From assembly GCA_016209865.1 (NCBI GenBank), contig JACQVL010000047.1, forward strand, positions 1 to 13,834: a stretch of DNA of 13,834 nt. Reading direction: 5' to 3'. The position numbers and the translations under genes are program-made. Positions 6,703 to 13,389 of the stretch are shown here, one piece after another. Within the stretch, counting starts at the first letter, position 1. Every line of letters begins with the position of its first letter. The notes beneath the pieces were generated by a model. It made no database searches. It saw only the letters and a list, made by a program, of their open reading frames with translations, and was not told where the DNA came from. Origin of the DNA: Candidatus Latescibacterota bacterium. Its GTDB lineage: Bacteria; JAAXHH01; JACQVL01.

Positions 6703-7933
6703 TCATCCCCTCCGCCACTTTCCGAATCGCTCCGGCCATGTCGTCGATGTCGGCGGGGGTGTACTGTTCGTTGAACCCCAGGATGACGAGCTGGCTCAAG
6801 ATGTCCTGTGTGACCGGACACATCGCGTCCGTGTACTCGACCGGCCGGTCGGTGTACGGGCTGTCGAACGGGAACCGGGAGGTGCCGTACGTGCGCTTCT
6901 CGGCGAGCGCACCCGCGCACAGGAAGATCGGTTTGCCGATGTAGCCCGCGCTCGCGCTCACCCCTTCCGCCGAGAGAGCTCGGGCAAACCGTTCCGCCGG
7001 GGTCATCGTCACCCGGAGCGGGTAGAGCCAGTATGAATGTCTCCCGCCCGGCGTCACCGGCGCCGGGATGAGGCCGTCGATCCCCCGGATCTGAGCGGTC
7101 AGCCGGTCGCCTGACGCGTTCCGGCGGCCGACGACATCCTGGACCTTTTCCAGTTGCGCCAGGCCGACCGCCCCGTGGAGTTCGGTCATCCGGTAGTTGG
7201 GGGCGAGAAACCGGTACGCCCGTGGCCCAGAGCCGGGCTGCTGCCGGTTGAATCCCTTGTCCGCGAATAACCGCATGCGTTCCGCGTACGCGTCGTCGTT
7301 CGTGATCGTCATCCCCCCGTCCCCGGTCGTCATGTGTTTCGACTGCTGGAAGCTGAAGCAGCCGATCTCCCCGATCGTGCCCAGGAGCCGTCCGTTGTAC
7401 TCCGTGACATGCGCCTGACTGCAGTCCTCGATCAGGGGAATCCGGTGCCGCCGCGCGATGTCGACCAGCGCGTCCATGTCGCATGGGTTGCCGAACAGAT
7501 GGATGGCGATGATGGCTTTCGTCCTGGGAGTGATCTGCCGTTCGACGTCCGCCGGGTCGATCGTGTACGTGCGCGGGTCGCTGTCCGCGAAGATCGGGAT
7601 GGCGTTCTGGTAGAGGATGGGGATGATCGTCCCCAGGTCGGTGATCGGGGCGGTGATGATCTCGTCGCCAGGGTTCGGGTCGATCGCCCCGACCGCTAAG
7701 TGCAGCGCCGCCGTCCCGGATGTCGATCCGACCGCATGATGAGCCCCGTAGAGCGCGGCGAACCGTTTCTCGAACTCAAGAACCATCGTCCCGCCCCAGC
7801 GGAACAGGTTCTGCGACCGGAGGGCCTGGGTGACCAGCTCGATATCCCGGTCGCCGTATGGGGTTCGCGGGGGAAACGGGCGGAGCGTCGTATCCCGGTA
7901 GGGCGGGCCTCCGTCGATGGCGAGTGCAGGCAT
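6656..7933 (-). CDS. DegT/DnrJ/EryC1/StrS family PLP-dependent aminotransferase
   Basis: A 425-aa protein of the sugar aminotransferase family, which transaminates keto-sugar nucleotides or related substrates. Residues visible: GSTSGTAALHLA (~69-80, PLP phosphate site), LIEDCSQAH (D170 contacting the PLP ring nitrogen; Q173), and SFQQSKHMTTGDGG with K199 as the Schiff-base lysine. C-terminal RHSYWLYPLRV is typical of the small domain. Closest in style to AHBA-synthase/perosamine-type aminotransferases from environmental bacteria; substrate unknown. The start at 7933 has GGAG upstream (ACGGAGACC). The last ~15 codons run antisense through the 3' end of the MBL gene. The two predicted sugar enzymes in the window (this and Gfo/Idh) are not in one operon. 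Confidence 0.92.
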   Translation of the reverse strand: MPALAIDGGPPYRDTTLRPFPPRTPYGDRDIELVTQALRSQNLFRWGGTMVLEFEKRFAALYGAHHAVGSTSGTAALHLAVGAIDPNPGDEIITAPITDLGTIIPILYQNAIPIFADSDPRTYTIDPADVERQITPRTKAIIAIHLFGNPCDMDALVDIARRHRIPLIEDCSQAHVTEYNGRLLGTIGEIGCFSFQQSKHMTTGDGGMTITNDDAYAERMRLFADKGFNRQQPGSGPRAYRFLAPNYRMTELHGAVGLAQLEKVQDVVGRRNASGDRLTAQIRGIDGLIPAPVTPGGRHSYWLYPLRVTMTPAERFARALSAEGVSASAGYIGKPIFLCAGALAEKRTYGTSRFPFDSPYTDRPVEYTDAMCPVTQDILSQLVILGFNEQYTPADIDDMAGAIRKVAEGMIKESRAASYTPPSSA

Positions 7934-7960
7934 GGTGGATGGTCTCCGTGCAAAACAGGG

Positions 7961-7984
7961 AGTGACCAGTGACGAGTGACGAGT
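7961..7984. repeat. Heptamer repeat, AGTGACN type, about 3.5 copies
   Basis: AGTGACC, AGTGACG, AGTGACG, then a partial AGT. This is the reverse-complement reading of the NGTCACT family. It lies 28 bp upstream of the DegT start codon, in its probable leader. No confident promoter for DegT was found in 7985-8130. Confidence 0.7.
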
Positions 7985-8061
7985 AAAACCAACTTAATGA
8001 TGGATAGTCGCTTTCACGGGAATGAAGCGAGAAAAGATGTGTGCTTGGGCACGTTTCCGGC

Positions 8062-8075
8062 AGAACAATTGTTCT
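8062..8075. promoter_or_regulatory. LexA/SOS-box-like palindrome
   Basis: AGAACAATTGTTCT is a perfect 14-bp palindrome containing GAAC-N4-GTTC, the core recognised by LexA of Bacillus and Actinobacteria-type lineages. It lies 58 nt upstream of the ATG of the membrane-protein gene at 8134 and 128 bp from the divergent DegT start. Whether LexA binds it is inference; no lexA gene is in the window. Confidence 0.5.
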
Positions 8076-8084
8076 ATCCAGTGA

Positions 8085-8094
8085 CGTGCGCACG
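8085..8094. promoter_or_regulatory. Second palindrome adjacent to the SOS-like box
   Basis: CGTGCGCACG is a perfect 10-bp palindrome. Its centre (8089.5) is 21 bp from the centre of the 8062-8075 palindrome, about two helical turns, so factors bound at both would lie on the same DNA face. Short GC palindromes arise by chance in GC-rich DNA. Confidence 0.3.
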
Positions 8095-8133
8095 ACGATT
8101 GTTTCGACCATCAACATTCACAAGGAACCCTCT

Positions 8134-8814
8134 ATGACCGCCTCATCCCTGATCTGGATTGCGTTGCTCGACCTCTGTCTCTTCTGGGTACTGCTCCACT
8201 ACTTCTCCGTCAGACGGCGTCTGCTGGCGCTCTCTCAATCGGACAACGGGCCGGAGGCCGACGCCCAGCCCCGGTTCCGCTGGAAGCCGGGGGCGATGAT
8301 CATCGCCATGTTGTGCGCAGTGGCCATCAACGTGGCCGTCGTCCAGTCGTCCCTGACGGCTGACTCCCGGACCGGACCAGCCCGACGGGCGTCCGCTCCG
8401 GGCCTGGCCGATGTCTCTCGGTTCGTCCGGTTCGTGCCGTATTCGAACACCTCCCCAGATTCAGTCATCCTGTCCATCGGCGAGTTCCGCCTGTCGAACG
8501 CCCTGTACGTGGGCAACGACCAGGTCCTGTCGATCGACGACAGCGGCAGGCCCCCCACCTTCGTCCTGTTCCCGTCCGAATGGCTCAAATCACCCGATAT
8601 CCCGGACCGGGCCGACCAACTCGTCTTCCAGATCACCTACACCAGCAAAACCTCGAAGAGACGCCGGGTCGACGCGATCCTCTCGTCCAGCGCGCAGCAA
8701 GGCCAACCCGCGTTCAGGCGCGCTGTCCCCTCGCTCACCGACTCCGTCCGGACACCAGTCGCCACAGACTCTGCTCGAGTCGAACCGGCGGACCAGGGAC
8801 AATACCCGGATTAA
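8134..8814 (+). CDS. Hypothetical two-TM membrane protein
   Basis: A 226-aa protein of no recognised family. TM1 is about residues 5-23 (LIWIALLDLCLFWVLLHY) and TM2 about 54-70 (AMIIAMLCAVAINVAVV). The loop between them is basic (RRR after TM1, RFRWK before TM2), which by the positive-inside rule puts it in the cytoplasm and the C-terminal 150 residues outside. That outer part has a probable beta-rich domain (~95-175; RFVRFVPY, SVILSIGEFRLSN, LVFQITYT), then a disordered Ser/Arg/Pro-rich tail. The start at 8134 is chosen for AAGGA 8 nt upstream; an in-frame GTG at 8041 would absorb the palindromes. The stop is one base from that of the convergent Gfo/Idh gene. Confidence 0.75.
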   Translation: MTASSLIWIALLDLCLFWVLLHYFSVRRRLLALSQSDNGPEADAQPRFRWKPGAMIIAMLCAVAINVAVVQSSLTADSRTGPARRASAPGLADVSRFVRFVPYSNTSPDSVILSIGEFRLSNALYVGNDQVLSIDDSGRPPTFVLFPSEWLKSPDIPDRADQLVFQITYTSKTSKRRRVDAILSSSAQQGQPAFRRAVPSLTDSVRTPVATDSARVEPADQGQYPD

Positions 8815-8815
8815 A

Positions 8816-9838
8816 TCATCCTGGCACCGCCACGACGCGCCCTTCGGCGGACGACCGGTACGCCGCCAGGGCGATCGCCACCCCGGCCTGGCCGTCCTGG
8901 CCGGTGACGGCCAGGGGCTTCCGGCCGAGGACGGCGTCGATGAAGTCCTGTACCCCGCGTGTATACGCCTCCATCCGGACGTCCGAGATGGCGCCGTTCG
9001 GCGCCGCCCAGTTGATCGGGGCCTGCTCGTACAGCGTCTCCCACCGGCCGTCGTGGCCGACCTGGAGCTTCCCGTAGGCGTCCGCATCGATCAGGCCCGT
9101 CTCCCCCATGATCTGCAACCGCAGCTCAGAGGCCGGGAGTCCCGGCGGGGGACAGACGTTGGTCGACCAGAAGCTCGCGGCGACCCCGTTGCCGAACGTC
9201 ATCATCATCTGGGTGGTGTTCTCGACGGAGACGGTCTCCCGGAACGTCCCGCATCGGGCGTAGACGCGCTCGACGTCGCTCTTCAGCAGCCAGCGGCAGA
9301 GGTCGATCGTGTGGACGCCATAGCCTAACAGCCACCCCACGCTGGCCGGGTCTTTCATCCACGGCTTCACGCTGCCGGAACTCCCCACCTGGACCGCCCA
9401 GATACCCAGCATTCGCCCGATCTGCCCTTCCTCGATCGCCTGTTTCGTCATGATGTTGACATTCCGGTACCGCTGCTGGTAGCCGACCGACAGGAGGACG
9501 CCGTGGCGCTGGCAGGCGTCGATCATCCGGTCGCAGTCTTCGACCGACGTCGCCATCGGCTTCTCGACGAGGACGTGCTTACCATGTTCCGCCGCTGTGA
9601 CCGCCTCCTGGCAATGCACATGGTGTGGCGTAGCGATGATGATCGCGTCGATATCCGCACGGCCGGCTAACTGCTCCACCGACGGCTCGACGGCCGCGCC
9701 GTAGTCTGCGGCCAGCCGGGCCGCCCGCGTGCCGCCTGTGACGGCGACGAGCTGCGCGTCCGGGATGCGGCGAATCGCCTCCGCGTGCGTCAGTCCCATG
9801 AACCCGGACCCGGTGATGCCGATTCGTACAGTAGCCAT
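8816..9838 (-). CDS. Gfo/Idh/MocA family NAD(P)-dependent oxidoreductase
   Basis: A 340-aa protein with an N-terminal Rossmann domain (GITGSGFMGLTHAEAI, residues ~7-22, GxGxxG nucleotide loop), the family EKP motif (K93 in VEKPMA) and a C-terminal beta-sheet domain with GVHTIDLCRWL (H176, D179), positions typical of the catalytic Asp/His pair. The family oxidises or reduces sugars, inositols or sugar nucleotides with NAD(P); the substrate is unknown. The start ATG at 9838 has GGAGA about 8 nt upstream. A promoter lies at 9889-9917, with a short leader containing a heptamer array. Monocistronic as far as seen, ending one base from the convergent membrane-protein gene. Confidence 0.92.
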   Translation of the reverse strand: MATVRIGITGSGFMGLTHAEAIRRIPDAQLVAVTGGTRAARLAADYGAAVEPSVEQLAGRADIDAIIIATPHHVHCQEAVTAAEHGKHVLVEKPMATSVEDCDRMIDACQRHGVLLSVGYQQRYRNVNIMTKQAIEEGQIGRMLGIWAVQVGSSGSVKPWMKDPASVGWLLGYGVHTIDLCRWLLKSDVERVYARCGTFRETVSVENTTQMMMTFGNGVAASFWSTNVCPPPGLPASELRLQIMGETGLIDADAYGKLQVGHDGRWETLYEQAPINWAAPNGAISDVRMEAYTRGVQDFIDAVLGRKPLAVTGQDGQAGVAIALAAYRSSAEGRVVAVPG

Positions 9839-9855
9839 GATGGTGTCTCCATGAA

Positions 9856-9883
9856 AATCAGTGGTCGGTGATCGGTGGTCGGT
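9856..9883. repeat. Heptamer repeat, GGTCGGT type, 4 copies
   Basis: AATCAGT, GGTCGGT, GATCGGT, GGTCGGT. It lies just downstream of the leftward -10 box, so it forms the 5' leader of the Gfo/Idh transcript. A second copy of this family is at 13291-13325. Confidence 0.8.
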
Positions 9884-9888
9884 AAAAA

Positions 9889-9917
9889 ATAATACCCTCC
9901 AATCCGTCCCCCGTCAA
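9889..9917 (-). promoter_or_regulatory. Sigma70-type promoter for Gfo/Idh gene
   Basis: On the minus strand: -35 TTGACG (9917-9912), 17-nt spacer, -10 TATTAT (9894-9889). Expected start is near 9882, about 44 nt before the ATG. Confidence 0.7.
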
Positions 9918-9943
9918 CCGAAATCCGGCAGCCCAGAAACCCC

Positions 9944-9973
9944 TTGACAATGGGCGATCATCCCGGCTATGAT
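9944..9973 (+). promoter_or_regulatory. Sigma70-type promoter for HEAT/TPR-TlyA-SRAP-WecB operon
   Basis: -35 TTGACA (consensus, 9944-9949), 18-nt spacer, -10 TATGAT (9968-9973). Expected start is near 9980, about 60 nt before the first gene at 10042. The -35 is 26 bp from that of the divergent Gfo/Idh promoter. Confidence 0.75.
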
Positions 9974-10041
9974 ACAGAGCGTCACTGACATTCCCGCGAA
10001 CGCATGACACCGTCGTATGGCTGAGGTGGAGCGGAACCTCT

Positions 10042-10716
10042 ATGGCCGGCGTGAACGGAAAGACCTCTCCACTCGTCGTCCTGGTCGCATGCCGAGCGCA
10101 GGCCGGCGAGGAACATCTGGTCGCGGCGCTGCGCGAGCAGTATTCCCAGGACGCGCTCCTGCACCTCTTGCGCGATCCCGAACCCGAGACGCAGAAAGCG
10201 GCTGCGGTCGCGCTGAGCTTGATCGGGGATGAGGCGACCGGCCCGCTGTTGGCCACCGCGTTGAGGACGCAGGACCTGGGGGTGCATACGGTCGTCGAGC
10301 AGTCCCTCTGGCGTTTCTGGTTCCGGTCGGGGGATGCGGAGATCGACACGCTGCTCCGGTCGGGCGTCCGGTTGATCGAAGCCCGCCGGTTCGACGAGGC
10401 GTGCGCGGTGTTCAACCGGGTGATCGAGGCGAAACCGGATTTCGCCGAAGGGTACAACCAACGGGCGATCGTACGATACTTGATGGGGGAATGGGACGAA
10501 TCGATCCAAGATTGCCAGCGGGTCATCGACCTGAACCCGGTCCATTTCGGGGCGCTCGCCGGCCTCGGACACTGTTACCTCCAGCAGCACAACGTCCACG
10601 CGGCCCTCGCCGCCTACGAACGGGCGCTCGCCGTCAACCCGCACATGTCCGGCATCCGGCAGCGGATGGAGCAACTCCGGGAATGGCTCCGGCATGAGGG
10701 AGAGGCGTTAGCGTAA
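10042..10716 (+). CDS. HEAT-like and TPR repeat protein
   Basis: A 224-aa all-helical repeat protein. Residues ~35-95 look like one or two HEAT/PBS-lyase-type repeats (ALLHLLRDPEPETQKAAAVA, then EATGPLLATAL). Residues ~102-203 form three TPR units with classic signatures (RRFDEACAVFNRVIEAKPDF; YNQRAIVRYLMGEWDESIQD; ALAGLGHCYLQQHNVHAALA; final NP). No catalytic motif, signal peptide or TM segment; probably a cytoplasmic protein-interaction scaffold. A GGAG at 10028-10031 serves the start with rather long spacing (10 nt) and lies in the loop of a small stem (10023-10027 with 10036-10040). Its stop overlaps the TlyA start by one base (TAATG), implying translational coupling and perhaps a shared role in rRNA methylation. 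Confidence 0.85.
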   Translation: MAGVNGKTSPLVVLVACRAQAGEEHLVAALREQYSQDALLHLLRDPEPETQKAAAVALSLIGDEATGPLLATALRTQDLGVHTVVEQSLWRFWFRSGDAEIDTLLRSGVRLIEARRFDEACAVFNRVIEAKPDFAEGYNQRAIVRYLMGEWDESIQDCQRVIDLNPVHFGALAGLGHCYLQQHNVHAALAAYERALAVNPHMSGIRQRMEQLREWLRHEGEALA

Positions 10717-11459
10717 TGGCGAAACGCCGGTTGATCGACCTGGTCGTCCATCGACAGGTGTGTGAGGATCGGGATCGCGCGGGCCGGCTGATCATGGCGG
10801 GCGAGGTCCTGGTGAACGGTCAGCCGCTGCGCCGGCCGTCCATTTTGATCGATCCAGAGGTGCACATCACCCTCCGGGGCACTCCACGGGACGTCAGCCG
10901 GGCGGGACAGAAGCTGGCGTACGCGCTCGACACGTGGCACGTCACCGTCCATGACAGGGTGGTTGCGGACGTGGGTACGGCGACTGGCGGGTTCACGGAG
11001 TGCCTGCTGCGCCGCGGCGCCCGCCGGGTGTACGCCGTCGAGGTCGGGAAGGGACAGCTCCACTGGACGCTCCGGCGCGACCCGAGGGTGGTGGTACTCG
11101 AAGGGACGAACATCCTCTACGTCGAGGTGCTGCCCGAGCCGGTGCATCTGGCTGTCATCGACACCGGGTGGACGCCGCTGCGTCGCGTGCTCCCACGGGT
11201 GCGCGGTCTGCTCGGCGCGGGCGGCGAGGTGATCGCCTTGTTGAAACCGAACTATGAGGCGCAAGACCCGTCGGCGCTCGTTGGCGGTGTCCTGCGGGAT
11301 GCCCGGCATCAGCAGGAGATCGTCCAGGGGTTCGTCGCCTGGGCGGCGGAACACGGGTGGACGGTCGATCATGTCGATCAATCCCCCATCACCGGCGACA
11401 AGGGGAATGTGGAGTGGCTGATCCATCTGAGTCCACCCGCCCCTGAGGGGGTGGGCTGA
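10716..11459 (+). CDS. tlyA: TlyA-family rRNA methyltransferase / S4-domain protein, divergent
   Basis: A 247-aa protein, the normal TlyA length. An N-terminal S4 RNA-binding domain (~1-60; RRLIDLVV, AGRLIMAGEVLVNG) is followed by an FtsJ/RrmJ-like SAM methyltransferase domain. The SAM loop is DVGTATGGFTECLLRRGA (~85-102), then VYAVEVGKGQLHWTLRRDPRV. A K-D-K-E set can be placed: K66 (SRAGQKL), D149, K177 (LLKPNYE) and E233 (GNVEWLIHL). The usual DVSFISL motif is DTGWTPL here, so the lineage is divergent. Canonical TlyA makes 2'-O-methylcytidine in 16S and/or 23S rRNA; target and activity are inferred. It overlaps the HEAT/TPR gene by one base. A GC-rich imperfect inverted repeat covers the final codons. 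Confidence 0.85.
   Translation: MAKRRLIDLVVHRQVCEDRDRAGRLIMAGEVLVNGQPLRRPSILIDPEVHITLRGTPRDVSRAGQKLAYALDTWHVTVHDRVVADVGTATGGFTECLLRRGARRVYAVEVGKGQLHWTLRRDPRVVVLEGTNILYVEVLPEPVHLAVIDTGWTPLRRVLPRVRGLLGAGGEVIALLKPNYEAQDPSALVGGVLRDARHQQEIVQGFVAWAAEHGWTVDHVDQSPITGDKGNVEWLIHLSPPAPEGVG
11433..11454 (+). terminator. GC-rich imperfect hairpin at end of tlyA-like gene
   Basis: CCACCC-GCCCC-TGA-GGGG-GTGG arrangement: a four-pair inner stem plus an outer CCAC/GTGG with a small bulge. No T-run follows, so factor-independent termination is doubtful. It may only attenuate readthrough into the SRAP gene 54 bp further on. Confidence 0.25.
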
Positions 11460-11513
11460 TGGCAACCAAGCCCCTACGGGACTTCTTACGATCCTGATAA
11501 AGGAACTCTCGCC

Positions 11514-12206
11514 ATGTGCGGACGCTACACGCTCGCTACCGACCGGACGACACTCTCAGAGACGTTCCCCCAACTGACCCTTCCTGACGTCCTTCCGCCG
11601 CGCTATAACATCGCCCCCTCGCAGGAGGTGGCCGTCGTCGCCAATACCGGGGAGCGCGTCCTGGCCTCCTTCCGGTGGGGACTCATCCCATCGTGGGCGA
11701 AAGACCCCGGCATCGGGCACAAGATGATCAATGCGCGGGCCGAATCGCTGGCGGAAAAACCATCCTTCAGAACCGCCTATCAACGCCGCCGCTGTCTGAT
11801 CTTAGCGGACGGGTTCTACGAATGGGCCCAGCAGCCGGGGAGCAAGACGAAGATTCCGGTCTACATCCGGCTGCGCTCCGGCCGGCCGTTCGGTTTCGCC
11901 GGCCTCTGGGAGGTGTGGCGGCCGGCGGACGGACCGCCCGTCTTCTCCTGCACGATCATCACGACGACGCCGAACGAACTGATGGAGCGGATTCACCACC
12001 GGATGCCGGTGATCGTGAAGCCGGATGCCTACGAGCAGTGGCTCGACCCACACGAGCAGCCGCCCGAGCGCCTGGACGGCCTGCTCGTTCCCTACCCGGC
12101 TGCGGAGATGATCGCCTACCCGGTCTCCTCCTTGGTCAACAACCCGAAGATGGACTCCCCGGCCTGTATCGAACCCGTAAGGGACACCCCGAAGGACCCC
12201 TCATGA
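11514..12206 (+). CDS. yedK: SRAP (SOS response-associated peptidase, YedK/HMCES) family protein
   Basis: A 230-aa protein starting MCGRYTL, so after removal of Met the catalytic cysteine (C2) is N-terminal. Family motifs: PPRYNIAPSQ (~29-37), FRWGLIPSWAKD (~53-64), MINARAES (N73, R75), ILADGFYEW (E103) and IHHRMPVI (H161). These correspond to the Cys2/Asn75/Glu105/His160 set of E. coli YedK. SRAP proteins bind abasic sites in single-stranded DNA and form a thiazolidine DNA-protein crosslink that shields the lesion. AAAGGA lies 9 nt upstream of the ATG. The gene follows the TlyA-like gene by 54 bp and its TGA overlaps the wecB start as ATGA. No SOS-box-like palindrome lies directly upstream. 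Confidence 0.94.
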   Translation: MCGRYTLATDRTTLSETFPQLTLPDVLPPRYNIAPSQEVAVVANTGERVLASFRWGLIPSWAKDPGIGHKMINARAESLAEKPSFRTAYQRRRCLILADGFYEWAQQPGSKTKIPVYIRLRSGRPFGFAGLWEVWRPADGPPVFSCTIITTTPNELMERIHHRMPVIVKPDAYEQWLDPHEQPPERLDGLLVPYPAAEMIAYPVSSLVNNPKMDSPACIEPVRDTPKDPS

Positions 12207-13303
12207 AACTCCTCGTCGTCGCGGGCGCACGGCCGAATTTCGTCAAGGTCGCCCCCATCTTGGCCGAGTTCAAACGCGACCCCGACCGCTTCCAGCCGAA
12301 GTTCGTCCATACCGGCCAGCACTACGACGACCGGATGTCGAAGTCGTTCCTGGACGACCTGGGGCTGGGCGAGCCGGACATCGCCCTGGGCGTCGGGTCG
12401 GGCAGTCATGCCGTGCAGACCGCGCGGGTCATGGAGGGGTTCGAGCGGGTAGTGCTCGACGAGCAACCCGGCCTGGTCATCGTCGTCGGGGATGTGAACT
12501 CCACGATGGCGTGCACCCTCGTCTGCGCGAAGCTCTGGGTGCCGGTCGCGCACGTGGAGGCGGGGCTGCGGAGCTTCGACCGGCGGATGCCGGAAGAGAT
12601 CAACCGGATCGTGACGGATGCCCTGGCCGACCTCCTGTTGACCTCGTCGCCGGAAGCCCGCGACCATCTCCGACACGAGGGCATCTCGGATGAGAAGATC
12701 CATTTCGTCGGGAACGTGATGATCGACTCGCTCGTCCGGTGCTGGCCGCTGATCGAGCAATCCCCGATCCTGGACGACCTCGGCCTCCAGCCTCACGCCT
12801 ACACCTTGCTCACCCTCCACCGGCCGTCGAACGTCGATACCGACGCCCCGCTCCGCGACATCTTCCGGGCGCTTGCCGTCATCGGACACCGCCTGCCCAT
12901 CGTCTTCCCCGTCCACCCCCGCACCCAGAAGATGATCGAACAGCTCCAGTTGACCGGCGCTCTGACCGCCATCCCCCAGCTCCAGTACGTCGAGCCGCTC
13001 CGGTACTTCGATTTCATCAAATTAGAGAGCCAGTCCCGGCTCGTCCTGACCGACTCTGGCGGGGTGCAGGAGGAGACGACGTTCTTGGACGTCCCGTGTC
13101 TGACCCTCCGGGAGAACACCGAGCGGCCGATCACGGTCACGCAGGGGACGAGCACCCTCGTCGGCTCGAACGGCGACGCGATCATCCGGGAAGCCACGCG
13201 CATCCTGGACGGGCAGGGGAAACGGGGGACGAGGCCGGAGTACTGGGACGGGCACACGGCGGAACGGATCGTGGCGGTGTTAAAGAGAGTGGTCGGTGGT
13301 TAG
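12203..13303 (+). CDS. wecB: UDP-N-acetylglucosamine 2-epimerase (non-hydrolysing)
   Basis: A 366-aa protein of the WecB/MnaA family, converting UDP-GlcNAc to UDP-ManNAc for cell-surface polysaccharides. Motifs: GARPNFVKVAP (R10, K15), HTGQHYD (~36-42), VVGDVNST (D97), HVEAGLRSFDRRMPEEINR (E119, E131/E132), LLTLHRPSNVD (H206, R207), VHPRT (H238), DSGGVQEE (S285 to E291) and LRENTERP (~303-309). All expected active-site positions are filled; the E. coli GTRPE start is GARPN here, as in many archaeal and environmental members. The frame is open upstream to 11675, but ATG 12203 is chosen for homology, an AAGGA 6 nt upstream and the ATGA overlap with SRAP. The stop and last residues (VVGG) are encoded inside a heptamer repeat. 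Confidence 0.93.
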   Translation: MKLLVVAGARPNFVKVAPILAEFKRDPDRFQPKFVHTGQHYDDRMSKSFLDDLGLGEPDIALGVGSGSHAVQTARVMEGFERVVLDEQPGLVIVVGDVNSTMACTLVCAKLWVPVAHVEAGLRSFDRRMPEEINRIVTDALADLLLTSSPEARDHLRHEGISDEKIHFVGNVMIDSLVRCWPLIEQSPILDDLGLQPHAYTLLTLHRPSNVDTDAPLRDIFRALAVIGHRLPIVFPVHPRTQKMIEQLQLTGALTAIPQLQYVEPLRYFDFIKLESQSRLVLTDSGGVQEETTFLDVPCLTLRENTERPITVTQGTSTLVGSNGDAIIREATRILDGQGKRGTRPEYWDGHTAERIVAVLKRVVGG

Positions 13304-13325
13304 TGATCGGTGGTCGGTGGTCAGG
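13291..13325. repeat. Heptamer repeat, GGTCGGT type, 5 copies
   Basis: GGTCGGT, GGTTAGT, GATCGGT, GGTCGGT, GGTCAGG. It begins inside the wecB coding sequence and supplies its TAG stop (13301-13303). It marks the edge between GC-rich coding DNA and the AT-richer right end. Same family as 9856-9883. Confidence 0.85.
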
Positions 13326-13389
13326 GCAAGAGTGTACGAAAACCTCACAACCTGTCTGCTATTTCACCACATCGCTATCTTCTTCCATC

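Noticed and set aside
6582-7484. 300-codon minus-strand open frame
   Set aside because: Shifted frame inside the DegT gene; Arg/His/Gly-rich shadow product.
8041-8133. Earlier GTG start for the membrane protein
   Set aside because: No ribosome site, a non-membrane-like extension, and it would place both palindromes inside coding sequence. ATG 8134 has AAGGA.
8411-9328. 305-codon plus-strand open frame
   Set aside because: Frame-shifted over the membrane-protein gene and antisense to Gfo/Idh; low-complexity Ser/Arg/Pro product.
10004-10024. Leader peptide MTPSYG upstream of the HEAT/TPR gene
   Set aside because: No Shine-Dalgarno and no regulatory codon run. Listed only as part of the hairpin observation.
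10614-11465. 283-codon minus-strand open frame
   Set aside because: Antisense to the TlyA-like gene, whose SAM loop and S4 motifs support the plus strand.
11675-12202. Upstream in-frame extension of WecB
   Set aside because: The extension is a +1 shadow of the SRAP gene. ATG 12203 has a Shine-Dalgarno, homology begins there, and it forms an ATGA overlap.
12116-12916. 266-codon minus-strand open frame
   Set aside because: Antisense to wecB; no domain.
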